Assembly: GCF_039544165.1 (NCBI RefSeq)
Contig: NZ_BAABLD010000011.1
Span: forward strand, 112,904 to 176,903
Source: Viridibacterium curvum
Lineage (GTDB): Bacteria; Pseudomonadota; Gammaproteobacteria; Burkholderiales; Rhodocyclaceae
Direction of reading: 5' to 3'
Length of the DNA stretch: 64,000 nt
This document shows positions 20,126 through 28,397 of the stretch, piece after piece; position 1 is the first letter of the stretch; each line of letters opens with the position of its first letter. The notes beneath the pieces are model-generated. The model saw only the letters and a list, made by a program, of their open reading frames with translations. It searched no databases and was not told where the DNA came from. A program made the translations under genes and the position numbers.

Positions 20126-22561
20126 ATGCATCTCCTGCGTATTCCGTTTGCCGGCAAACTTGCCGCCCTCTTGCTGACTTTCTGCTGTCTCTCCGCCCAG
20201 GCGGCTGACGACAGGAGCATCGTCGAACAACGCATCCAGGCCATGAACGGCAAGCTCGCCAACGAGCACCCCCGGCTACTGATCCGCCCGGCCGACATCC
20301 CTGCCCTGCGCAAATCCCTGCTGGAGACACTGCCTGCACAGCCTGACACGGCCGCCCTGGCAAAACTCGCGCTGGCGCCCCTCGACAACAAGCCCTTGCC
20401 CCCTCAACCCCTCGCGGTTTCCAACGGCACCGATGAAGGCAGCAAAGCCTGGCGCGAGGGCTACCAGACGGCCAGCGACACCGGCAACCAGGCCTGGCGC
20501 TATGCCTTGGGCTGGCAGCTGAAGAATGACGCCCAGTACGGCCGCGAAGCGGCCCGCTGGTTGCTTCACCTGGCCAGCTGGAAGATTGACCGCGAAGTGC
20601 TGCGCACCAACGACGAGCTGTTCATCCAGCACCTGCGCCCGATGATCTTTGCCTACGACTGGGCCTACGACGCACTGACGCCGGAGGAGCGCACTACCGT
20701 GCGCACAGCCCTCGAAGCGCGGCTCAAGCTGCTCGCCGAACACATCCAGCCGAAGTTCTCGCTGACTCAGCCGACTTCGCCCGACAACTCGCTGAGCCAC
20801 CCCATGCGTTTCATCTCGACGCTGGGCCTGGGTGGTCTCGCGCTGTATCACGACACACCCGCCGCGCCAGGCTGGGTGGCATGGGCGTACGAGTACTACA
20901 ACCGCCAGTTCCCGGTATGGGGCGGCGATGCCGGCGGCTGGGCTGAAGGGCTCAACTATTGGGCGACCGGCATGACGCAGCACATGCGCTTCCTCGAAGC
21001 CATGCAGCTGCAAGGTTTCGACGAGCCGCTGGCACGCCCCTTCTTCCGCAACACGCCCTGGTTCGCCACCTACTTCCAGATGCCCTATGGCGGCAGCTCG
21101 TTCGGCGACCTCACCAACATCATGGCGCCCACGCCCAGCATGGCGTTGCTGCTCGAAAAATTCGCCCTGCTGCAACAGGACCCCTACCTGCTGCAAGCCG
21201 GCCGCCTGTTTTCCAGCAAGCTGCCGACCGCATTCAACTATTACGACTACGGTGCCATCGACGCACTGCTGCATCTCTTCCGCCGTGGTCAGTCGAAACT
21301 GGTGGAAGCCGAGCTGTACCAGCTGCCACGCGCGCGCCTTTTCGACGACATCGGCTGGGTCGCCATGCACGGCAAACTCGGCGACAAAGCCACCGACGTG
21401 ATGATGGGCTTCAAGTCCAGCCCCTTCGGCTCAGCCAGCCACAGCTTCGCCGACCAGAACAGCTTCGTCATCAATGCCTTTGGCGAGCCGCTGGCAATCA
21501 GCTCCGGCTACCGCGAGTACTACGACAGCCCACACCACAAAGGCTGGACACGTACCACCGCGGCCAAAAACGCCATCCTCGTCGGCGGTGAGGGGCAACC
21601 GATCAAGCAAGCCAGTGCAAAAGGCCGCATCGCCCGTTTCCTGGCAGGCGACCAGGCAACCTACGTTCTGGGTGATGCGCGCGAAGCCTATGCCGGCAAA
21701 CTGTCGCAAGCGCTGCGCCACGTGCTTTTTGTGGACAAGCGCTACTGGGTGATGCTCGACGAGCTTGCGGCCGACGAGGCTCGCAACTTCCAGTGGCTGT
21801 TACACGCCCGCGAGAAGATGCAGATCGACGAAAGCCGTAATTTCGTGCAGATCGCCAAGGGTGCTGCGCGCCTTGACGTGTATTTCCTGTCGCCGGCGCT
21901 GGGGCAGCTCGCCTTCCGCCAGACCAACCAGTTTGCGGTACCGGTCGCCAATGGTTACGAAAAACGAATGCCCGACGAATGGCATATGACCGCAGAGACG
22001 AAGAAAGAAGCACGCAGCCAGAGCATTCTCTCGGTGCTGTTCCCCCGCCGTGACGGTTACACCGGCGACGAAGCCAGTGTGCGGGCACTGCCGGCACGCA
22101 GCGGTTTTGCCGCGGCAGTCACCCATGACGCCGGTGTGGACCGCATTTACATTGCACGCGACAAGGACCGCAGCATCCGGGCCGATGGCATCAACGCTGA
22201 TGCACGGGCCGCCTGGCTCGGCGAGCGCGGTGAAGACACCCGCCTGCTCCTGGTCGATGTCCGTCGCTTCAACGAAAAGAAGGTGTTTTTTGAGGCCAGC
22301 AAGACGCTCAGCATGGAAGGCTATTTCAACTGGTCTGTCTTCAACGTGCGCTTCCTCGAACCGCCGCCGGAAGGCACCACGATCCAGTTCCGTATCGGTC
22401 TGCCGCCGCGGACGCTGACCGGTGTGCCAAAGAACGACTGGATCTATGACGAAGACAACAAAACACTGGACATCAAACTGCGCCCTTCGACAAGCCTGCT
22501 GCGCATCGTCCCCGCACGCCCCTTCGACGAAGAAGAAAACCCCAATCCCCTGCTGCGCTGA
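20126..22561 (+). CDS. Secreted heparinase II/III-like protein (DUF4962-type)
   Basis: An 811-residue protein with a signal peptide from the ATG at 20126 (MHLLRIPF to SAQA). An N-terminal (alpha/alpha) toroid region of DUF4962 type (HPRLLIRPADIPALRKS, MIFAYDWAYDALTPEER, NSLSHPMR, GWAEGLNYW, about residues 30-400) is followed by a heparinase II/III-like beta-sandwich region (about 430-800). That region contains SFADQNSFVINAFGEPLAISSGYREYYDSPHH, split here only by description. The architecture is that of polysaccharide lyases acting on uronic-acid polymers; the actual substrate is unknown. It is coupled to the MFS gene by a TGATG overlap. Confidence 0.75.
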   Translation: MHLLRIPFAGKLAALLLTFCCLSAQAADDRSIVEQRIQAMNGKLANEHPRLLIRPADIPALRKSLLETLPAQPDTAALAKLALAPLDNKPLPPQPLAVSNGTDEGSKAWREGYQTASDTGNQAWRYALGWQLKNDAQYGREAARWLLHLASWKIDREVLRTNDELFIQHLRPMIFAYDWAYDALTPEERTTVRTALEARLKLLAEHIQPKFSLTQPTSPDNSLSHPMRFISTLGLGGLALYHDTPAAPGWVAWAYEYYNRQFPVWGGDAGGWAEGLNYWATGMTQHMRFLEAMQLQGFDEPLARPFFRNTPWFATYFQMPYGGSSFGDLTNIMAPTPSMALLLEKFALLQQDPYLLQAGRLFSSKLPTAFNYYDYGAIDALLHLFRRGQSKLVEAELYQLPRARLFDDIGWVAMHGKLGDKATDVMMGFKSSPFGSASHSFADQNSFVINAFGEPLAISSGYREYYDSPHHKGWTRTTAAKNAILVGGEGQPIKQASAKGRIARFLAGDQATYVLGDAREAYAGKLSQALRHVLFVDKRYWVMLDELAADEARNFQWLLHAREKMQIDESRNFVQIAKGAARLDVYFLSPALGQLAFRQTNQFAVPVANGYEKRMPDEWHMTAETKKEARSQSILSVLFPRRDGYTGDEASVRALPARSGFAAAVTHDAGVDRIYIARDKDRSIRADGINADARAAWLGERGEDTRLLLVDVRRFNEKKVFFEASKTLSMEGYFNWSVFNVRFLEPPPEGTTIQFRIGLPPRTLTGVPKNDWIYDEDNKTLDIKLRPSTSLLRIVPARPFDEEENPNPLLR

Positions 22562-23790
22562 TGGCAGACGACTTCTCCCTGCTTGCCCACCGCCCCTTCC
22601 GTAACTACTGGTTGGGGCGCGTCAGCAGCGTGATGAGCAACAACATCCTGGCCGTCGCCATCGGCTTGCAGATGTATGACCTGACCAGCAGTGCCATGGA
22701 TCTGGGCCTGGTCGGCCTGTTTCAGTTCCTGCCCGCCCTGCTGTTCACACTGGTGGTCGGCCAGGTTGCCGACCGCTTCGACCGCCGGCGCCTGCTGGGC
22801 CTCTGCCTGCTCCTTCAGGTGCTGGTCGTCGGCGCCCTGTTCGCCGGCACACTCGGACACTGGCTGACACGTGAAGTCCTGTTCATCGCCTCGTTCCTGA
22901 TCGGCACCGCGAAGGCCTTCCAGATGCCGACGCAGCAAGCACTCGCCCCTCTGGTCGTACCGCCCGAGGTATTGCCGCGCGCGCTCGCAACAAGCTCATC
23001 CGGCGTGCAATTCGCCATCATCACCAGCCCGGCTCTGGGCGGCTGGCTCTGCGTGGCAGGGGCCGAGTTTGCGTACGCCTTCTGCGCAGCACTGGGGCTG
23101 CTCTCCATCATCGCCTTCCAGCGCGTCGAGGCACGACCACAGGTCGTGCTGCGCGAACCCGTCAGCCTGCGCAACCTGTTTGCCGGCGTGGATTTCATCT
23201 GGCACCGCAAAGCCGTGCTGGGTGCGATTTCGCTGGACCTGTTTGCCGTGCTGCTTGGCGGTGCCACGGCACTGTTGCCAATCTTTGCACGCGACATCCT
23301 GCTCGTCGGCCCGTTGGGGCTGGGCCTGCTGCGTAGCGCCCCCGCTGCAGGGGCCTTGCTGACCTCGCTGTGGCTCGCCCGCCACCCCGTGAAGCGCCGC
23401 GCCGGCAAGATCATGTTCGCCTCGGTTGCGGTCTATGGCATCGCCACGCTCGTATTCGCCTTCTCGGAGTCTTTTATGTTGTCCCTGGTGGCCCTCGCCA
23501 TCAGTGGGGCGGGCGACATGGTCAGCGTGGTCATCCGTCAATCGCTTGTGCAGCTCGAAACGCCAGACGACATGCGTGGCCGCGTCAGCGCCGTCAATTC
23601 GATCTTCATCGGCGCCTCCAACCAGCTTGGCGAATTCGAATCCGGCGTTACCGCGCACTGGTGGGGGGCCGTCACCTCAGTCGCCGTGGGTAGCGTCGGC
23701 ACCCTGCTGGTGGTCGCCACCTGGATGGGGGCTTTCCCCGAATTGCGCAAGCGCGAGACCCTGCAAGGCGGTCAGACCGGTCAGACCTGA
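22561..23790 (+). CDS. Major facilitator superfamily transporter (EntS-like)
   Basis: A 409-residue permease with twelve predicted helices. It begins MADDFSLLAHRPFRNYWLG and has the MFS loop motif GQVADRFDRRR between helices 2 and 3. Its closest recognisable group is the MFS_3/enterobactin-exporter type (FLIGTAKAFQMPTQQALAPLVVPPE and DMRGRVSAVNSIFIG, typical of that branch). The ATG overlaps the stop of the lyase-like gene by one base. It could export a small compound or take up oligosaccharide; the family leans towards export. Function by context is uncertain. Confidence 0.85.
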   Translation: MADDFSLLAHRPFRNYWLGRVSSVMSNNILAVAIGLQMYDLTSSAMDLGLVGLFQFLPALLFTLVVGQVADRFDRRRLLGLCLLLQVLVVGALFAGTLGHWLTREVLFIASFLIGTAKAFQMPTQQALAPLVVPPEVLPRALATSSSGVQFAIITSPALGGWLCVAGAEFAYAFCAALGLLSIIAFQRVEARPQVVLREPVSLRNLFAGVDFIWHRKAVLGAISLDLFAVLLGGATALLPIFARDILLVGPLGLGLLRSAPAAGALLTSLWLARHPVKRRAGKIMFASVAVYGIATLVFAFSESFMLSLVALAISGAGDMVSVVIRQSLVQLETPDDMRGRVSAVNSIFIGASNQLGEFESGVTAHWWGAVTSVAVGSVGTLLVVATWMGAFPELRKRETLQGGQTGQT

Positions 23791-23919
23791 CGGCCAGGCA
23801 TCGGCAACCAAGGCTGGGGGGCCATTGCACCGCAGGGGACTACCCACCTTTACGGCAAATCCCTCTATGATTTGTCGCAAGCATAACTAGACAAGGCGAC
23901 AGCAGCGCCGACCACCCCT

Positions 23920-24780
23920 GTGACCACCCGGCTCCTGAAACTCATCCACTGGCTCAACCGCATCGCTCGTCCGATCGCTGCGGTACTCGGTGTCGGCCTT
24001 CTCATCCTGATTGCCGTGCTTGATGCCGTCACCGGTCCGACCCTGGCGCTCTCCATCCTCTACCTGGGCCCCATCGCCCTGATTGCCTGGCGACTCGAAC
24101 GCAACGCCGCCATCTCCATGGCCATCTTCGCCGGCATCGTGCATGCGCTGCTCAACCCGCACAGCATCCGCTCGGACAGCAGTACGCTCATTGCCATCTG
24201 GAACGTGATGATCCTGTGCGCAATCTTCGCTGTGTTCGCAGTCATCATCTACGAGCTGAACCGTCTGCTGGAGAAGGAACGCGATCTCGCCCGCACCGAT
24301 TTCCTGACCGGCACGCGCAACCGCATGGCGTTCCTCAAGGAAGTCGACCAGGAAATCCTGCGCGCCGTGCGCCATGGACAACCGATCTCCCTGGTGTATG
24401 TCGACCTCGACAACTTCAAGGCCATCAACGACCGCCTCGGCCATCGCGAGGGCGACCGCCTGCTGCTGGCCGTCGGCCAGACCCTGATGCAAACGATTCG
24501 CGGCATCGACACGGTGTCACGCCTGGGTGGCGACGAATTTGTCATCCTGCTGCCCAACGCCGACTCTGACGCTGCGGCCACCGTGGCGCCGCGCATCCGC
24601 CAAGCCCTGCTGGCGCGCATGAAGCAAGACCTGTGGCCGGTCACCTTCAGCATCGGTGTGCTCACCTGCCCGATCCCCCCTGGCTCGGCAGAACAGCTCA
24701 TTCACCGCGCCGATGAGCTGATGTATCGCGCCAAGCTGCAGGGCAAGGACAGACTGGTGTTTTCGGTGCAGAGCGCCTGA
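23920..24780 (+). CDS. Membrane diguanylate cyclase (GGDEF)
   Basis: A 286-residue protein with four hydrophobic segments (about 17-35, 43-58, 66-82, 92-112) acting as sensor or anchor, then a GGDEF domain (about 125-286). The active loop is intact (LGGDEFVILLP). A product-inhibition I-site RxxD (RGID) stands five residues upstream, and the DLDNFKAINDRLGH segment is present. It should make c-di-GMP from two GTP. The start is a GTG with no strong ribosome site, so it could shift slightly. It stands alone; the PilZ protein 6 kb away is a possible effector. Confidence 0.9.
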   Translation: MTTRLLKLIHWLNRIARPIAAVLGVGLLILIAVLDAVTGPTLALSILYLGPIALIAWRLERNAAISMAIFAGIVHALLNPHSIRSDSSTLIAIWNVMILCAIFAVFAVIIYELNRLLEKERDLARTDFLTGTRNRMAFLKEVDQEILRAVRHGQPISLVYVDLDNFKAINDRLGHREGDRLLLAVGQTLMQTIRGIDTVSRLGGDEFVILLPNADSDAAATVAPRIRQALLARMKQDLWPVTFSIGVLTCPIPPGSAEQLIHRADELMYRAKLQGKDRLVFSVQSA

Positions 24781-24795
24781 GCGCTGCGAAACTGC

Positions 24796-25218
24796 TCAGC
24801 AATCGCTGCGCGGGACCGACTTGATCGGCCGCAGGCCGACCGGGCTGTCTTCTGTCTGCTCGTAGAGCTCTAGGCGGCAACCCTGCTGTACCAGCTCGTA
24901 GGCCAGATAGTATTTCTTGCCGGCTTCGAGCTTCTCTGCCGCGAATCGTCCAGAACAGGAATACGTGTAGTTGTAGTCGCTGCCCACAGTCTTGGTAACA
25001 ACAAAGTTCAGCTTGCGCCCTACCGGGAACGGGCGGTTTTCGATGCCCGCCCCAGCCACGACCAGATAGCGCTTGTCGTCCATGCAGAACAGCACGCTAC
25101 CCGTCGATCTCAGATTGATGATGGCGGTCGGCTCCCCGTTCTCGGGCGCCCAGGGCAAACCACAGCCGCTCAGCGATGCAGCCAGACCGAGGCCACACAA
25201 AAGTTTCCTGATGTTCAT
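24796..25218 (-). CDS. Predicted lipoprotein, unknown function
   Basis: A 140-residue protein with a lipoprotein signal (lipobox LSGC, Cys19). The mature part has several cysteines (FCMDDKR, YSCSGRF, QQGCRLEL, RSDC at the very end) suggesting disulfides, and a beta-rich pattern. I do not recognise the family. The ATG at 25218 overlaps the stop of the upstream lipoprotein gene by four bases; the upstream open frame to 25242 is not needed. Its end lies 15 bases from the convergent diguanylate cyclase gene. Confidence 0.7.
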   Translation of the reverse strand: MNIRKLLCGLGLAASLSGCGLPWAPENGEPTAIINLRSTGSVLFCMDDKRYLVVAGAGIENRPFPVGRKLNFVVTKTVGSDYNYTYSCSGRFAAEKLEAGKKYYLAYELVQQGCRLELYEQTEDSPVGLRPIKSVPRSDC

Positions 25219-25625
25219 TTCTGCGCCTCGATTTCTTCCCATTTTTTGAGAATGGGTGCTGCCTCAAGCGCCCCCGGAGCGGGCTCATCCAGAAACAGGA
25301 CGTAGGCATAGGCCCCCGGTTTGATGCCAATCACATACGAACTTGGCGTCTTGGCGGTCACTCCGAAGTGCGCCTGCCAGATGGATTGATACATCAGGAA
25401 GTAGGGCTTCTTGGCAGTGATCGCAAGCTCCGCTATGCGACGCACCGTATTCTCCTTGACCCGCTCTTCTGAGGTAAACCCGTTGCCGAAGAACTCGACT
25501 TTGGTCAGCTTCCCGTAGCCTTCCGAGTGAGTGTAACCACCGGAAATGCTCAGGGCAGCGTTCTGATAGCCCGTCGCACACGCGCTCAGGCCCAACACAA
25601 CAATGAATGCAAAGCAGTTTTTCAT
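25215..25625 (-). CDS. Predicted lipoprotein resembling the CC0125/CC1285 family
   Basis: A 136-residue protein with a short lipoprotein signal (MKNCFAFIVVLGLSAC, lipobox LSAC, Cys16). The mature N-terminus ISGGYTHSEGYGKLTKVEFF, then GNGFTSEERVKENTVRRIAELA, fits the pattern GGYt..Y.V.F.GN.fTs.erv..y.l.RaAEla seen in the CC0125/CC1285 lipoproteins; this is from memory and moderate in strength. It overlaps the next lipoprotein gene by 4 bases, so the pair is co-translated. Function unknown; envelope location expected. Confidence 0.7.
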   Translation of the reverse strand: MKNCFAFIVVLGLSACATGYQNAALSISGGYTHSEGYGKLTKVEFFGNGFTSEERVKENTVRRIAELAITAKKPYFLMYQSIWQAHFGVTAKTPSSYVIGIKPGAYAYVLFLDEPAPGALEAAPILKKWEEIEAQK

Positions 25626-25683
25626 GTTTTGACATTACCGGGCGTATGAAGCGCCCGGCTCCCCGGCACGGATTGTGCCAGAA

Positions 25684-25709
25684 AGGCCAGGCCGGAGATC
25701 GTCTGGCCT
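25684..25709 (-). terminator. Probable terminator of the oxidoreductase operon
   Basis: AGGCCAG and CTGGCCT form a 7-bp stem with a 12-base loop, 14 bases after the stop of the FAD subunit gene. On the minus strand it is followed by TTTCT. A second hairpin (CCGGGCG/CGCCCGG, 25638-25658) follows it. Confidence 0.5.
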
Positions 25710-25722
25710 GAGGCTGCAGCGC

Positions 25723-27348
25723 CTATCCCGCCTCGGCCTCCATCGTGATCGCCCCGCACGGACACTCCTCCGCGCAGATTCCACATCCCTTGCAATAGTC
25801 ATAGTTGAACTCGAACTTCTGACCGGGACCAAGTTTCAGCACGGCATTGTCGGGACACACACCGTAGCAGTTGTCGCACTCGAAGCAATTACCGCAGGAG
25901 AGGCAGCGCCGCGCTTCGAACAGCGCATTGCTCTCGTCCAGCCCGCCCTGCACTTCATCGAACGTACTCTGGCGACGGATGATGTCGAGCATGGGGCGCA
26001 GGGTCTTCGAGGCGTCGGTGTAGTACCAGGTATTGAGCTTGTCGAAGCTGGCAATCTCGCCAGCTACTGGTGGTACGTATTGCGTGTCACGCAGCCAGGC
26101 GTCGATGTGGCGTGCGGCGAGCTTGCCGTGACCAACGCCGACCGTCACCGTGCGCTCCGAGGGCACCATGTCGCCCCCCGCGAAGATGCCGGGATAACCC
26201 GTCATCATGTTGCCACCAACCTCGACCACCCCGTCACTGAAGCTCAGGCCCGGCACACCGTTGAGCAGCGACAGGTCAACGTCCTGCCCCAGCGCCAGCA
26301 CCACCGAGTCGGCCTCAAGCGTCTCGAACTCGCCCGTCGGCACCGGCTTGCCCGCTTCGTCGAGCACGACCTTTTCCACCGTGATTTCGCCCTCGCCCAC
26401 TTCCTTGATGGTGGAGAGCCACTTCATCATCACGCCTTCCTGCAACGCCTCTTCGACCTCAAAGTCATGCGCAGGCATTTTTTCGCGTGTTCGGCGATAG
26501 ACGATGATGGCCTCCGACGCACCGAGACGCTTTGCGGTACGTGCGACGTCGATAGCGGTGTTGCCGCCGCCATAGACCACAACGCGACGACCCAGCATGG
26601 GCTTGTCTTCGCCTTCCATGCTGCGCAGCACCTGCACGGCATCGAGGATGCGTGCCGAAGCACCGGCCGGAATGTTGGTGCGCTTGGCGATGTGTGCGCC
26701 GACGGCGAGGAAGGTGGCGTCAAAGCCCTGCTTCATCGCGTCGAGCACGCTATCGACCTTGGTGTTGAGTTCCAGCTTCACGCCCATGTCGAGAATGCGC
26801 TGCACCTCGGCTTCGAGCACTTCGCGCGGCAGGCGGTACTTGGGAATGCCGAAACGCATCATGCCGCCCGACAGAGGGCCTGCCTCACGAATCGTCACCT
26901 TGTGGCCGAGGCGTCGCAGGTGATAGGCCGCAGCCAGACCCGTGGGGCCGGCGCCGACGACCAGTACATGCTTGCCGGATTCCTGCGCCGGCTGCGCGAA
27001 CTTCCAGCCCCGCTTGATGGCTTCGTCACCGAGAAAGCGCTCGACCGAATTGATGCCTACCGCCGCATCAAGCTGTCCGCGGTTACAGGCCCGCTCGCAA
27101 GGGTGGTAACAGACGCGGCCCATCACGGCGGGCATGGGGTTCTCGGCGGTGAGTACGCGCCAGGCCGTCTCGTAGTCACCACTCTCGGCGTGGTAGAGCC
27201 AGCCTTGCGTATCCTCACCGGCCGGACAGGCGTTGTTACAGGGCGGCAGACGCTTGAGATAGACCGGCTTGAAGGTGCGCCAGCTACCGGTCTTGTTGAC
27301 GCGTGAAGAACCGGGGTCCAGCGTGATGGCGAATGGTTTCTGTTCCAT
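25723..27348 (-). CDS. FAD/NAD(P) and ferredoxin fusion subunit of 2-oxoacid oxidoreductase
   Basis: A 541-residue flavoprotein. The N-terminal Fe-S helical domain of GltD type (NNACPAGEDTQGWL, VCYHPCERACNRG) precedes the FAD motif VVGAGPTGLAAAYHL and the NAD(P) motif VVVYGGGNTAIDVA. The C-terminus (about 455-541) has two 4Fe-4S clusters: CLSCGNCFECDNC with YGVCP, and CKGCGICAEECP. The end therefore looks like a PorD-type delta subunit fused to a glutamate-synthase-small-subunit-like reductase. As last gene of the gamma-alpha-beta operon it should pass electrons from the ketoacid oxidation to NAD(P), comparable to the PadH subunit of phenylglyoxylate dehydrogenase. Confidence 0.85.
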   Translation of the reverse strand: MEQKPFAITLDPGSSRVNKTGSWRTFKPVYLKRLPPCNNACPAGEDTQGWLYHAESGDYETAWRVLTAENPMPAVMGRVCYHPCERACNRGQLDAAVGINSVERFLGDEAIKRGWKFAQPAQESGKHVLVVGAGPTGLAAAYHLRRLGHKVTIREAGPLSGGMMRFGIPKYRLPREVLEAEVQRILDMGVKLELNTKVDSVLDAMKQGFDATFLAVGAHIAKRTNIPAGASARILDAVQVLRSMEGEDKPMLGRRVVVYGGGNTAIDVARTAKRLGASEAIIVYRRTREKMPAHDFEVEEALQEGVMMKWLSTIKEVGEGEITVEKVVLDEAGKPVPTGEFETLEADSVVLALGQDVDLSLLNGVPGLSFSDGVVEVGGNMMTGYPGIFAGGDMVPSERTVTVGVGHGKLAARHIDAWLRDTQYVPPVAGEIASFDKLNTWYYTDASKTLRPMLDIIRRQSTFDEVQGGLDESNALFEARRCLSCGNCFECDNCYGVCPDNAVLKLGPGQKFEFNYDYCKGCGICAEECPCGAITMEAEAG

Positions 27349-27360
27349 TGTTCAATCTCC

Positions 27361-28386
27361 TCAGACCGGTTCGCCGCCGGCGTAGTGATAGACGGTCTCA
27401 TCCTGCAGCAGCCCGAAGCGCCGGATGTTGTGGTCGGCAATCTCCTGGTAGCGCGCGAGGATGTCGATGCGCGGGTTCTTGCCAAACAGATGCGCAAAGC
27501 GCTTCTGCAGGCGCAGGTAGTCGTCGACGGGAATCTTGCGGCGAATCTTCGAGACATGCGTGACGCTGCCGTACTCGGCTTCGAAGACGGGGAACAGACC
27601 GGTCTCCTTGGCCATGCGGGCGAGCTTGATGGTGTCGTGCGAGGCCGCGCCCCAGCCCAGCGGACAGGGCACGAAGATGTGGATGTAGCGCGCACCGCGC
27701 ACCGACATGGCCTTGGCCACCTTGTGTTCCAGGTCGTGAAGGTCAGCCACCGTCGCCGTCGCCACATAGGGAATGTGGTGTGCCATCGCAATCAGCGGCA
27801 GGTTCTTGCCCTGACCGAAAACGTTGCCCGGTTCATTCGGCACCGGCACGGTGGTCGCCGTGCGTGCAGCCGGTGGCGTGGCACTCGAGCGTTGCACACC
27901 CGTGTTCATGTAGGCCTGGTTGTCGTAGCAGATGTACAGCACGTCGTCATTGCGCTCGAACATGCCGGACAGGCAGCCAAAGCCGATGTCCGTCGTGCCG
28001 CCGTCCCCGCCCTGCGCGACGACGCGCACATCTTTGTTCTTCACCTTCATCGCCGCCGCAATGCCGGTGGCCACCGCCGCCGTATTGCCGAACAGCGAGT
28101 GAATCCAGGGAATCTGCCACGAGGTCTCGGGATAAGGCGTCGAGAACACTTCGAGGCAACCCGTCGCGTTGGCCGCAATCATCTGTTTGTTGGTCACGCG
28201 CATCGCAGCGTCGATGGCGTAACGCGCGCCGAGTGCTTCACCACAGCCCTGACAGGCACGGTGCCCGGAGTCGAGCGAGTTTGTGCGGTCGACCGCCGAC
28301 TGCACCGAGCGCAGCTCGGGCGGCAGCAGACGGTTGCCGACGGTGAAGGTGCCGGTCTGGTAGAACTTGAGTTCCTGGTGTGCCAT
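27361..28386 (-). CDS. porB: 2-oxoacid:ferredoxin oxidoreductase, beta (TPP) subunit
   Basis: A 341-residue subunit. HRACQGCGEALGARYA and NATGCLEVFSTPYPETSW carry cysteines for a 4Fe-4S cluster. The TPP/Mg site is GDGGTTDIGFGCLSG with YDNQAYMNTG. GARYIHIFVPCPLGWG resembles pyruvate-type enzymes, so pyruvate is the most likely substrate; phenylglyoxylate or another 2-oxoacid cannot be excluded. It lies 11 bases after the alpha gene and 12 before the FAD subunit gene. Confidence 0.88.
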   Translation of the reverse strand: MAHQELKFYQTGTFTVGNRLLPPELRSVQSAVDRTNSLDSGHRACQGCGEALGARYAIDAAMRVTNKQMIAANATGCLEVFSTPYPETSWQIPWIHSLFGNTAAVATGIAAAMKVKNKDVRVVAQGGDGGTTDIGFGCLSGMFERNDDVLYICYDNQAYMNTGVQRSSATPPAARTATTVPVPNEPGNVFGQGKNLPLIAMAHHIPYVATATVADLHDLEHKVAKAMSVRGARYIHIFVPCPLGWGAASHDTIKLARMAKETGLFPVFEAEYGSVTHVSKIRRKIPVDDYLRLQKRFAHLFGKNPRIDILARYQEIADHNIRRFGLLQDETVYHYAGGEPV

Positions 28387-28397
28387 GTCTGTGCTCC

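Noticed and set aside
18651..20177. 508-codon open frame opposite the chemoreceptor
   Set aside because: Shadow frame of the MCP gene, crossing its promoter region without any protein signature.
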